Below are positions 8,202-14,487 of a stretch of DNA of 36,029 bases, in pieces (positions within the stretch are counted from its first letter, which is position 1; each line of letters begins with the position of its first letter). Origin of the DNA: a virus; the IMG/VR virus record IMGVR_UViG_3300029267_002726, positions 1 through 36,029 of that record, one strand, 5' to 3'. The position numbers and the translations under genes are program-made. Under the pieces are notes generated by a model. It was not told the origin of the DNA, did no database searches, and saw nothing but the letters and a program-made list of their open reading frames with translations.

Positions 8202-9606
8202 TTTCAATTATACTTCAAAAATAATTGAAGTAACTCAGACTCCAGAGCTTGAAGTAGATTCAGGAGAGTCGTCCGCTACCGGTCAATGGGTTGTCGATAT
8301 TGATGTAAAAATTGATATCTACTCAGATGGTAAAGAAGACTGGCTGTCTGATCCGACGTTAAATAAGTTTAATTTTCCGGTCCGGGCAATCGGCGGTCAG
8401 GAGCTCCCAGGAGAAAAGAAACTCGGCACTACATTCTTTCTGGATTACGGCTGGCGCATCCGCCCGTATGAAGGCAACCATGTGCTCAGGGTAAACGGCA
8501 ACTTATACACCGAAGAAGGTGACAGTCCATTCGTGCAGACAATTGGATCGTACAACGTCATGGTTATCAACACGGTTTCCTCCCTTGTCGATTCTACGGT
8601 CCAGCAGCTTGCGGAGATTGAATTCGCTTCATTCAGCGGCGGCGTGACGGTAGATGTGATCAATGGTTATCCCGGGACTGAATATGGAGACAAGCCCGTA
8701 GGAACAACAATCTATCCGTCAAACAACATGACGGATGCTTTATCCATAGCGGTTTCAAGGGGGCTCACGACATTTTATATCATTGGAGACATCACCCTCG
8801 ATTCAGGGACAGACTTTCTTGAAATGAATTTCGTCGGAGAATCCCCGACAAAATCAACCATTACGATAGACGCAGATGCGGACGTAGAAAACTGTGAATT
8901 CTATGATGCTGAAATTCAGGGGACGCTTGATGGCAATAACGTTCTTCAGAATTGTATGATTGGAACCCTCAACTATGTAAATGGATTTGTAAGACAATGT
9001 ATTCTGACAACAGGAACAATTACATTAGGCGGGAGCGAAGAGGCCCATTTTCTGGACTGCTGGTCAGGTGTGGTTGGAACGGCCACCCCAACCATAGATA
9101 TGGGCGGGTCGGGCCAGGATCTCGGGCTCAGAAATTACAACGGGGGCATTCAAATAAACAACCTCACGGGAAGCAGCAAGGCAAACGTGGATCTTAACGC
9201 CGGACATATAATTCTTGACAGCACCGTGTCAAGCGGTGAAGTCGTCGTTCGCGGTGTCGGTCAGATCACAGACAACAGCACCGGAGATGCATCGGTTAAT
9301 ATAGACGGGCTCTTAAATCCGGATGTTATCACGACAAGAGTGTGGGACGAAGCCACGGCCGACAGGCAGACACCAGGCACGATCGGCGGTGATTATTACA
9401 ACCTTCTTCAGGGCTTTTCTTGGATGAACAAAATAATTACCAATAAAAAAGTCCTCGCAAAGACAGGAGATGTTTGGGAGCTGATCATTTATGACGATGA
9501 TAACGTCACTCCGATTTTGAGGAAAGACATCAAGGACAAGGATGGAAACAATATCACTGACCTCGAAGCCGGTACGCTGGCACAGGAGCTAAAATCAGAT
9601 GTTTAA
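8185..9606 (+). CDS. Virion protein with LNKF.FP domain and beta-helix rungs
   Basis: 473 residues. Residues 1-130 form a conserved phage domain (KEDWLSDPTLNKFNFPVRAI, GTTFFLDYGWRIRP, LRVNGNLYTEEG, then NTVSSLVDS) shared in part with the 6265 protein. Residues 170-360 form a ladder of short rungs (NCEFYDAEI, NNVLQNCMIG, HFLDCWSG) consistent with a right-handed parallel beta-helix. The C-terminus ends with a conserved strand hairpin (DDDNVTPILRKDIKDKDG). One ESSA motif occurs near the start (8266). Protein families of this type are found in late operons of many environmental phages and are likely fibres or capsid or tail decorations. No enzyme motif is seen, so the role is inferred from fold and position. 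Confidence 0.65.
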   Translation: MAAKVNFNYTSKIIEVTQTPELEVDSGESSATGQWVVDIDVKIDIYSDGKEDWLSDPTLNKFNFPVRAIGGQELPGEKKLGTTFFLDYGWRIRPYEGNHVLRVNGNLYTEEGDSPFVQTIGSYNVMVINTVSSLVDSTVQQLAEIEFASFSGGVTVDVINGYPGTEYGDKPVGTTIYPSNNMTDALSIAVSRGLTTFYIIGDITLDSGTDFLEMNFVGESPTKSTITIDADADVENCEFYDAEIQGTLDGNNVLQNCMIGTLNYVNGFVRQCILTTGTITLGGSEEAHFLDCWSGVVGTATPTIDMGGSGQDLGLRNYNGGIQINNLTGSSKANVDLNAGHIILDSTVSSGEVVVRGVGQITDNSTGDASVNIDGLLNPDVITTRVWDEATADRQTPGTIGGDYYNLLQGFSWMNKIITNKKVLAKTGDVWELIIYDDDNVTPILRKDIKDKDGNNITDLEAGTLAQELKSDV

Positions 9607-9772
9607 CATTCAGCCAGGGACAGGGCTCGGGTTTGCGGCTTCAAAAGAAATTGCACTTGGGCTCGGGACTCCGTTTGAAATTGGAGAAGTCATTGTTGAA
9701 GTGTTTGAGAGTGCGTATAGTTTTCTAAAATCGTTTATCATAAAAGGATTTGCACGTGGTAGAGTCAGCTAA
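9599..9772 (+). CDS. Small 57-residue phage protein (IQPGTGLGF motif)
   Basis: A short ORF whose ATG overlaps the 3' end of the upstream virion gene. It begins MFNIQPGTGLGFAASKEIAL and ends FARGRVS. The glycine-rich IQPGTGLGF opening followed by ALGLG resembles a small protein commonly found at this place in phage late operons. The C-terminal half is an amphipathic or hydrophobic strand or helix (VIVEVFESAYSFLKSFIIKGF). It fills what would otherwise be a gene-free gap and overlaps the next gene by 17 bases. Function unknown, probably a minor virion component. Confidence 0.55.
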   Translation: MFNIQPGTGLGFAASKEIALGLGTPFEIGEVIVEVFESAYSFLKSFIIKGFARGRVS

Positions 9773-9938
9773 ATCGATAATAAGGGAAGAGGAAACCTGC
9801 GGGTTTGTGGAAGAAGTTCAGGTTACGGGTTTTTTAAAGCAAGAAGTCACATGTGACTTCTTGCTTCAGAAAAGAACCGTAGCTTTCCTTGTCCCAAAAG
9901 AAATCACAGGCTTTTCAAGAGAGGAAACAGATGGCTGA
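9756..9938 (+). CDS. 60-residue protein of 9-residue beta repeats
   Basis: From GTG 9756 (AAAAGGA 7 bases upstream; TTG 9750 is also in frame), almost the whole protein is five imperfect 9-residue units: EETCGFVEE, VQVTGFLKQ, EVTCDFLLQ, KRTVAFLVP, KEITGFSRE. Each has a beta-branched/Thr-Cys pair and an aromatic Phe two residues later. This pattern suggests a short beta-solenoid or an intermolecular beta-sheet protein, like other small LTG-type repeat proteins in phage late operons. The third unit is encoded by a perfect DNA palindrome. It ends by overlapping the ATG of the next gene (GATGGCTGA). Role unknown; a virion glue or fibre-attachment protein is plausible. Confidence 0.55.
   Translation: MVESAKSIIREEETCGFVEEVQVTGFLKQEVTCDFLLQKRTVAFLVPKEITGFSREETDG
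9837..9866. repeat. 30-bp perfect palindrome inside a coding region
   Basis: The arms AAGCAAGAAGTCACA and its exact reverse complement meet with no spacer. In RNA this would be a long hairpin with a 4-base loop (CATG at the tip opened). It has no U-tract, so it is not an intrinsic terminator. It encodes the third 9-residue repeat of the small protein around it. It may be a protein-binding site, an mRNA processing or stability hairpin, or a by-product of repeat expansion. Confidence 0.85.
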
Positions 9939-10320
9939 TATAACTAAACAATCATACGAGGAATTTCGGATTCATGCCGATTTCGGACTTAACATGGAAG
10001 CCGGAGAATATCTACTCCCGTTGGATTCTTCAGAAGATTCATCAGCTGCAGAAGTGTGCACCGTGAAATGCTGGGATGTCAGTGGGAAGGATGTGACGAA
10101 TGAAATGCTGGACTACGACACGCTGACAATCATTGATGGAAACCCCACGGACGATGAAGACAATCCCGGTTCCGGCATGACGAACGCTGCTTTGCAGGTA
10201 TTAATCAGGGGCGGGACTGAAGCATTGTCAAATTATAAATACACATTCTACGGGGTTACAACTCTTGATCCGCCGAATAAATGGGAGCTGGATATTTCTA
10301 TGAGGGTACGCGAAAGATAA
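9931..10320 (+). CDS. Small virion protein (ADxTKQ...TEALSxYKxTF family-like)
   Basis: I start at ATG 9931, preceded by GAGGAAAC, rather than at the upstream in-frame TTG 9889, whose extra residues belong to the overlapping gene's territory. 129 residues: an N-terminal MADITKQSYEEFRIHADFG, a DVSGKDVTNEML core, then RGGTEALSNYKYTFYGVTT and a C-terminal NKWELDISMRVRE. This resembles a small all-beta phage protein usually found near head-tail connector genes. It has an acidic-Ser-rich loop with two back-to-back motif copies (DSSE then DSSA at 10024-10047), where shorter loops would be expected. A further acidic insertion (PTDDEDNPGSG) lies in the middle. No enzyme motif. Confidence 0.6.
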   Translation: MADITKQSYEEFRIHADFGLNMEAGEYLLPLDSSEDSSAAEVCTVKCWDVSGKDVTNEMLDYDTLTIIDGNPTDDEDNPGSGMTNAALQVLIRGGTEALSNYKYTFYGVTTLDPPNKWELDISMRVRER

Positions 10321-10326
10321 TTAGTT

Positions 10327-10355
10327 TTGACAAAATACAACTTCCCATGTATAAT
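10327..10355 (+). promoter_or_regulatory. Perfect sigma70-type promoter for the HNH gene
   Basis: TTGACA (10327-10332), a 17-base spacer and TATAAT (10350-10355) form a consensus promoter in the only gap between the upstream virion gene and the endonuclease. Start of transcription would be near 10362. Late genes here otherwise appear to be read as long operons, so this lets the endonuclease gene be transcribed independently by host polymerase. Confidence 0.85.
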
Positions 10356-10373
10356 AAATCAAAAAACATGGGA
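10343..10373 (+). promoter_or_regulatory. Hairpin covering the HNH ribosome site, with the -10 box in its loop
   Basis: TCCCATG (10343-10349) can pair with CATGGGA (10367-10373). The right arm contains the GGGA of the ribosome site GGGAGG (10370-10375), which is 6 bases from the HNH ATG. The loop holds the TATAAT. RNA started at the internal promoter (about 10362) would lack the left arm and keep the ribosome site free, whereas read-through RNA from upstream would fold and hide it. Confidence 0.65.
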
Positions 10374-10381
10374 GGCTAAAA

Positions 10382-11101
10382 ATGAAAAAATGCAAAGTCG
10401 AAGGGTGTAACAGAGATCATGCAGCAAAAGGTTATTGCAAGTCGCATTACAGACAATGGAAACAGTGGGGCTTTACAAAAAAAATCAGAGAAACAATTAC
10501 TGGGCAAAGTGGATGTAAAGTTAATGAATGCAAAAGAAAACATTGGGCAAAAGGATATTGCAGAAAACACTATGATCAACATACCCGTTCCGGGTATACA
10601 CGAAAATATTTCGTCACAGATCCAAATGAATTTGTAGAAAAAAAAGACACATATGAAATTATACTATGCGACAGGAATGGAAAAGAAAAAGCTCGGGCAA
10701 TTATTGATAAAGATAGTTATGAAAAGTGCAAAAATATAAAATGGGGACTTACTCCAGGAAGATGTCAATATGCAAAAAATTCAAAAGTAGGATATCTTCA
10801 CCATTTTATATGGGGCAAAAAAGAATCAATAGATCATATTAACAGGATCAAATTAGATTGCAGAAAATCAAATTTAAGAAAAGCAACTCCGAAACAAAAT
10901 GCTCAAAACAGAGGGTTAATGTCAAACAATACTTCAGGAGCAACTGGCGTAAGATGGAGTGAACGACTGAATAAATGGCGAGCACAAATATATCTTAATG
11001 GCAAGAATAGACACCTTGGATTGTTCATTGATAAAAATGATGCAATCACGGCTTATCAAAATGCCGCAGATAAACACTTTGGACAATACAGGAGGAAATA
11101 A
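10382..11101 (+). CDS. HNH endonuclease with AP2 DNA-binding domain and two zinc-finger-like repeats
   Basis: 239 residues with clear modules. Two N-terminal Cys-His repeats (C4-x4-C9-x9-C19-x2-H22, and C45-x4-C50-x9-C60-x2-H63, each with KGYC.(S/K)HY) look like small zinc fingers. An HNH core follows (LHH at 139-141, IDHINR at 150-155, SNLR at 163-166), then NAQN. A C-terminal AP2-type domain (SGATGVRW...KWRAQIYLNGKNRHLGLF, about 185-235) would recognise DNA. This is the layout of free-standing phage homing endonucleases. The gene is AT-rich relative to its neighbours, has its own promoter, and ends in a TAATG overlap, with AGGAGG in its 3' end serving the next gene. All this fits a mobile gene inserted into the virion operon. 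Confidence 0.88.
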   Translation: MKKCKVEGCNRDHAAKGYCKSHYRQWKQWGFTKKIRETITGQSGCKVNECKRKHWAKGYCRKHYDQHTRSGYTRKYFVTDPNEFVEKKDTYEIILCDRNGKEKARAIIDKDSYEKCKNIKWGLTPGRCQYAKNSKVGYLHHFIWGKKESIDHINRIKLDCRKSNLRKATPKQNAQNRGLMSNNTSGATGVRWSERLNKWRAQIYLNGKNRHLGLFIDKNDAITAYQNAADKHFGQYRRK

Positions 11102-11616
11102 TGGCACTCGTAGCAACAGCCGGTGCGTCCAATGCTAACTCATATGCAACGCTCAATCAGGCAGAAAGCTACATGGAAAACAGGCTGCATTCAGACAACT
11201 GGGATGACGCAAACGATACCGACCGTGAGGCTGCGCTGATCTGGGCAACGCGACTGCTTGACCGGCTTTGCAACTGGGACGGATCAATTGCATCTGACAC
11301 GCAGGCGTTGAGGTGGCCGAGGTTCTATATCTATGATCCGGATGGAAATTCTGTAGATGAAACCACGATTCCTCAATTCCTGATTGAAGCAACGGCGGAG
11401 TTTGCCTTGTTTCTAATCGGCTCTGACCTGACAATTACATATGACAGGTCGACGGCACCGTATAAGCAGCTTGAAGCTGGGCCGTTAAATGTCGTATTCA
11501 ACACGGGGAGCAATACTGAAATCATGAAAGATTCGATCATGCCGGTATCCGTGTGGGTAATCGTCCGTCCGTATTGCACAAGGGTCGGCGCTAAAAAAAT
11601 GCTCATAAGGGTGTAA
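11101..11616 (+). CDS. Head-tail connector, DnaT-like ssDNA-binding protein family
   Basis: 171 residues beginning ALVATAGASNANSYATLNQAESYMENR, with TDREAALIWATRLLDR and the typical ALRWPR segment. This matches the phage family annotated as putative DnaT-like ssDNA-binding protein, which by position and fold is a head-tail adaptor of the gp6/gp15 type. It would bind under the portal and start the neck. AGGAGG lies within the end of the endonuclease gene, 6 bases before the ATG. It is followed by head-closure and tail-completion genes in the standard order. The DnaT name is historical; connector function is inferred from family context. Confidence 0.75.
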   Translation: MALVATAGASNANSYATLNQAESYMENRLHSDNWDDANDTDREAALIWATRLLDRLCNWDGSIASDTQALRWPRFYIYDPDGNSVDETTIPQFLIEATAEFALFLIGSDLTITYDRSTAPYKQLEAGPLNVVFNTGSNTEIMKDSIMPVSVWVIVRPYCTRVGAKKMLIRV

Positions 11617-11617
11617 C

Positions 11618-11977
11618 ATGGGACTTCAGGACACATTCAAAGCGGCTGCCCAGACCATATTTACGGCACTGGGCGATGTGAAAATATCGGTTACATATCG
11701 AATAAGGACGATGGGTTACAGCCCTGCTTCAGGGAGAACATCACCATCGGATACGGATTACGCAATCACAAACTGCATCCGAATAGATTACAGGGCGGAC
11801 GAAATCGACGGCGTTGCGGTCAAGCCGAAAGATTTCAAACTGATGATACCGGTTGACGACCTGACACCAACCCCTGAAGTCGATCATTTCGTATTGATTG
11901 ACTCAGTAATACATAATGTTGTAAGCTTTGAGAAAGATCCTGCCGATGCGGTGTGGACGATACAGGTGAGGGCGTGA
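11618..11977 (+). CDS. Head closure / head-tail joining protein candidate
   Basis: 119 residues with a small all-beta pattern (VKISVTYRIR...SDTDYAITNCIRIDYRADEIDGV, then PKDFKLMIPVDDLTPTPEVDHFVLID and a closing VWTIQVRA strand). Size, fold and position directly after the connector and before the gp10-like gene fit a head-closure protein of the SPP1 gp16 or HK97 gp9 type. It stops in a TGATG overlap with the next gene. Identification rests mainly on position; no diagnostic motif exists for the family. Confidence 0.6.
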   Translation: MGLQDTFKAAAQTIFTALGDVKISVTYRIRTMGYSPASGRTSPSDTDYAITNCIRIDYRADEIDGVAVKPKDFKLMIPVDDLTPTPEVDHFVLIDSVIHNVVSFEKDPADAVWTIQVRA

Positions 11978-12402
11978 TGTTTGAGAAGCAGAAAGAAAAG
12001 ATAGATCAGATTATTCAGGATAAAATGGTTCGAGTTGCAAATCATATTTCTAAAAGATTAACAGATAGCGAGGTTCCAGTTGTATCTGGAGAATATTTAT
12101 GGTCACATGAGGTAGCAACACAGGCGCGATCATATCCGAGAGCACAAGTTGCTGAAATGGAACCGCATAAAGCGGACACTGCATTATCCTCAGCAAGTGC
12201 ATCGGCGTTTAGAGAGCAAAGACGCCAAGAATTAAAAGCAAATGCATCAAGATTAATCAATGCTGGAAATAAACAAATTGCATTTAACAATAAAGCAAAA
12301 CATGCAAACTTTGTTGAACATGTTGGGTGGAAAAAAACCCCACCATATCATGTGTTTAATAAAGCATTTGTATCAACAATGGAAAGAAAAAAACCACTAT
12401 GA
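11977..12402 (+). CDS. HK97 gp10-like neck/tail completion protein
   Basis: The start is ATG 11977 in a TGATG overlap, with GGTGAGG just upstream; the in-frame GTG 11953 lies inside the previous gene and has no ribosome site. 141 residues: a long N-terminal helix (KQKEKIDQIIQDKMVRVANHISKRL), a VVSGEYLWSHEVA segment and a C-terminal HANFVEHVGW...PPYHVFNKAF. The pattern of a helix, a substrate-like loop with SG, and a final YVE-like motif followed by a helix is typical of the HK97 gp10 / minor tail completion family. Base composition is richer in A than in its neighbours. Confidence 0.65.
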   Translation: MFEKQKEKIDQIIQDKMVRVANHISKRLTDSEVPVVSGEYLWSHEVATQARSYPRAQVAEMEPHKADTALSSASASAFREQRRQELKANASRLINAGNKQIAFNNKAKHANFVEHVGWKKTPPYHVFNKAFVSTMERKKPL

Positions 12403-12791
12403 GCTACGAAGCAGAATCCATAGCGATAGAGAACAGGTTTGCAACGGCGTTCACGGCGTGCCCGGTGAAGTATGCAAATGTGGATTACACACCGACAAAG
12501 AGAGAGATATTTGCGGAATTGCATGTCATCGTTGCAGATTCAATGAGGGCGAGTATCGGAGATACGAATCTTCACAGAAATGTCGGAATTATTTCCGTTA
12601 ATATATATGTGCCGCTACATACGGGGACAGCTGAAGGCAAGGCTTTGGCGGATACTGCAGCTGCGGTTTTCAGGTCGCAGAGCTTCAATGGCATCACCTG
12701 CAGGAGTCCAAAGGTTGTTGAGGTTGGTGAGGTCGGCGAGTGGTATGTTATTAATATGAGCGTTTCTTATTTCAGGGATGAGGCGTTCTAA
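12399..12791 (+). CDS. Tail terminator protein (DUF4128-like)
   Basis: 130 residues beginning in an ATGA overlap. The pattern SYEAESIAIENRFATAF, YANVDYTP, EIFAELHVIV, then NVGIISVNIYVPLHTGTAEGKALADTAAAVFRSQ and VGEWYVINMSVSYFRDE matches the small alpha/beta tail terminator family (lambda gpU / DUF4128-like), which caps the tail tube and joins it to the neck. Position directly before the tail tube gene supports this. A hairpin sits between its stop and the tube gene. Confidence 0.7.
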   Translation: MSYEAESIAIENRFATAFTACPVKYANVDYTPTKREIFAELHVIVADSMRASIGDTNLHRNVGIISVNIYVPLHTGTAEGKALADTAAAVFRSQSFNGITCRSPKVVEVGEVGEWYVINMSVSYFRDEAF

Positions 12792-12794
12792 ACA

Positions 12795-12818
12795 ATCGTG
12801 GAAATAAATTTCCACGAT
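12795..12818 (+). promoter_or_regulatory. 11-bp hairpin in the tail tube gene leader
   Basis: ATCGTGGAAAT and its exact reverse complement flank a 2-base spacer, so a 10-11 bp stem forms just after the terminator gene and 7 bases upstream of the ribosome-site block. There is no U-tract, so it is not a rho-independent terminator. An mRNA stability or processing hairpin for the abundant tail tube message is likely. Confidence 0.75.
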
Positions 12819-12825
12819 CAGTTAC

Positions 12826-12837
12826 AAAGGAGGAAAC
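12826..12837 (+). promoter_or_regulatory. Strong ribosome binding site, shared 12-base leader (copy 2)
   Basis: AAAGGAGGAAAC, identical to the blocks before the genes at 6265 and 29835, with GGAGG 8 bases before the tail tube ATG. It fits the high copy number needed for tube subunits. Confidence 0.8.
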
Positions 12838-12841
12838 AACA

Positions 12842-13783
12842 ATGAGTGATGCTAACCGAGTAGGACTTCGTTACATCGAAGAAACAACCTGGAATTCACT
12901 GCCAGCAGCACCGGCCATGACCCCGATTCGGTACACAGGTGAATCCATGATTCCGTCAGTGGAGAATATTGTATCCGCTGAAATTCGGGATGACCGGATG
13001 ATAACGGATCTCATCCAGGTCTCACGGTCAAACACCGGCGGGTTCGAAATTGAGCTTTCCGCTGGCACATTCGACGAGCTGATTGCAGGTGCCCTGTTTT
13101 CTGACTGGGTAGGCGACAGTTCTTCATCCGGAGATATAATCAGAAATGGCGTAACGCGCCATTCATTCAGCATTGAAAAAGCCATGCTGGACATTGATGA
13201 ATATTTCCTCTTTACCGGCATGATGGTCAATTCAATGACATGGACGCTTGCTACCAGCTCCATTGCGGTCGGATCTTTCGACATGCTCGGAAGCGGTGCG
13301 ACGCTCGGGCAAAGTTCAAATGCGAACAGCGTTAACGCTGCGTCCACCACTGCGGTTCTGAACTGTATGGGCAACGTTGCATCATTGAAGGAAGGCTCTT
13401 CGCTCACCACCATGGCAGGAATTTACGTGCAGGAACTTTCATTCACCATTGCCAATAACCTGCGTCCGGTACATCAGATCGGATCGAATACCATTGCTGA
13501 AATTGCGGTAGGTAAATGCGACATTACGGGGACGCTTAACGCCTATTTCACCAATGACCGTTTGTTCGATCAGTTCCTCGCCGGAACTGCCACACAGATC
13601 GAATTTAAAATCATGGATGGTGCGGGCAATTATTACACTGTCCTGTTCCCTGAAGTTAAATTCGAGACTGAAAGTGTGGTGGCTCCCGGGCAGGACCAGG
13701 ATGTCATTGAGAACTTGACATGGCGTGCATTACGGGATGCGACTGAAGATGCCATGATCAAGATAACTCGAAACTTAGTCTAA
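12842..13783 (+). CDS. Major tail tube protein
   Basis: 313 residues. It opens RVGLRYIEETTWNSLPAAPAMTPIRYTGESM, then IRDDRMITDLIQVSRSNTGGFEIELSAGTFDELI. This is the typical start of the phage tail tube family, with the ETTWG-like motif and the R(M)x(D/T)Lx(Q)VS strand. The remainder is all-beta and ends WRALRD...MIKITRNLV. It would polymerise into hexameric rings around the tape measure. It has the shared strong ribosome site and hairpins before and after the gene, consistent with the most abundant tail protein. It carries one acidic-Ser-Ser loop (GDSSSSGD, 13112-13135) after ALFSDW, in a region expected to face outward, though this is not proven. Confidence 0.85.
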   Translation: MSDANRVGLRYIEETTWNSLPAAPAMTPIRYTGESMIPSVENIVSAEIRDDRMITDLIQVSRSNTGGFEIELSAGTFDELIAGALFSDWVGDSSSSGDIIRNGVTRHSFSIEKAMLDIDEYFLFTGMMVNSMTWTLATSSIAVGSFDMLGSGATLGQSSNANSVNAASTTAVLNCMGNVASLKEGSSLTTMAGIYVQELSFTIANNLRPVHQIGSNTIAEIAVGKCDITGTLNAYFTNDRLFDQFLAGTATQIEFKIMDGAGNYYTVLFPEVKFETESVVAPGQDQDVIENLTWRALRDATEDAMIKITRNLV

Positions 13784-13801
13784 CATGTCCAACGGACATG
13801 T
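13783..13801 (+). promoter_or_regulatory. 8-bp hairpin immediately after the tail tube stop
   Basis: ACATGTCC and GGACATGT with a 3-base AAC loop begin at the last base of the TAA stop. Only a weak T-containing stretch follows (CAATTTTAG, starting several bases downstream), so termination would be partial at best. It may mark the 3' end of the tube message or stabilise it against 3' exonucleases. Confidence 0.65.
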
Positions 13802-13813
13802 CAGACCAATTTT

Positions 13814-13894
13814 AGGGTCAGGATAACCTTGGTTTACCCCGTGCCAGAAATGCTCTAACATTGAATGGTGTCCTGGCCCTATACCCAAAGGCCA
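13814..13894 (+). promoter_or_regulatory. Leader with alternative RNA pairings before the acyltransferase gene
   Basis: The 97-base gap holds AGGGTCAGGA (13814-13823), which pairs over 10 positions, one a G-U, with TCCTGGCCCT (13871-13880). The same right arm can instead pair as TGGCC (13874-13878) with GGCCA (13890-13894), which covers part of the ribosome site AAAGG (13887-13891). GCCAG (13843-13847) offers a third partner. The pairings exclude each other, so translation of the acyltransferase could be switched by RNA folding. No clear promoter is seen in the gap. Confidence 0.4.
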
Positions 13895-13898
13895 TTAC

Positions 13899-14456
13899 AT
13901 GAAAATAAAAGAAACTGTGAGGCATGTGTCCATAGAGGAAGCAGTTGCCGTAATGGCAAATGACAACATCGATTTTATCGAAATGCATAAGGGATATTTT
14001 ATGGCAGCAGATCTTCCATTCAGGCCGCCGCTTCATGTCGGAGCCATTATTGTGTGGCCGCCTGTCGACATTCATCCGTCCGCAAAAATCGGAGAGGGTG
14101 TTGTCATCGGCAGGTACACGAACATATGCGGACCAATAGAAATCGGGGCACATACAAGAATTCAGGGGTTTTGTTTCATCCCTGACAACATTAAAATCGG
14201 AGAACGGGTATTCATCGGGCCAAACGTAACATTCACGAATGTCAAGCGTCCGAGGATACGTGAGAACGCAATGAAAATCAGGGACGGCGTTACCATTGTT
14301 GAAGATGATGCCAATATTGGTGCCGGGGTGGTCATCTGCCCCGGCATCAAAATCGGAGCACGCTCATTAATCGGTGCAGGCGCAGTCGTCACAAAAGATG
14401 TGCCGCCGGATACGATCGTAATCGGTTGTCCTGCAGTAAACTATTCAGGGAAATGA
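13899..14456 (+). CDS. Hexapeptide-repeat (left-handed beta-helix) acyltransferase moron
   Basis: 185 residues. After an 80-residue N-terminal part comes a ladder of hexapeptide repeats (IHPSAKIGEGVVIGRYTNI, IEIGAHTRI, IKIGERVFIGPNVTFTN, ANIGAGVVICPGIKIGARSLIGAGAVVTKDVPPDTIVIGCPA). This is the trimeric left-handed beta-helix acetyl- or acyltransferase fold used on sugars in surface polysaccharide pathways. The catalytic His usual in sugar acetyltransferases is not obvious in the standard position. It sits between the tail tube and tail chaperone genes, where no enzyme is normally needed, so it is a moron. Hairpins on both sides and a separate leader support an inserted unit. It may acylate the sugars made by the upstream enzymes, or a host glycan. 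Confidence 0.82.
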   Translation: MKIKETVRHVSIEEAVAVMANDNIDFIEMHKGYFMAADLPFRPPLHVGAIIVWPPVDIHPSAKIGEGVVIGRYTNICGPIEIGAHTRIQGFCFIPDNIKIGERVFIGPNVTFTNVKRPRIRENAMKIRDGVTIVEDDANIGAGVVICPGIKIGARSLIGAGAVVTKDVPPDTIVIGCPAVNYSGK

Positions 14457-14468
14457 AATTTCCCTGAA
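14444..14468 (+). promoter_or_regulatory. 11-bp hairpin spanning the acyltransferase stop codon
   Basis: TTCAGGGAAAT pairs with ATTTCCCTGAA around a 3-base GAA spacer; the TGA stop lies at the tip. No U-tract follows, so it is a boundary or stability hairpin rather than a terminator. It is the third perfect hairpin within 1.7 kb. Confidence 0.75.
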
Positions 14469-14487
14469 CACTCTACGGGGGTGTCTA

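Noticed and set aside
9837-9866. The palindrome as a rho-independent terminator
   Set aside because: There is no U-tract after the stem and the coding frame continues through it into a good gene.
9889-9930. TTG start for the small virion protein
   Set aside because: ATG 9931 has GAGGAAAC and begins the conserved sequence; the extension is the other frame of the repeat gene.
12871-13413. 180-residue antisense ORF in the tail tube gene
   Set aside because: A shadow of the coding strand: no ribosome site, a composition mirrored from the tube gene, and every supported gene is on the + strand.
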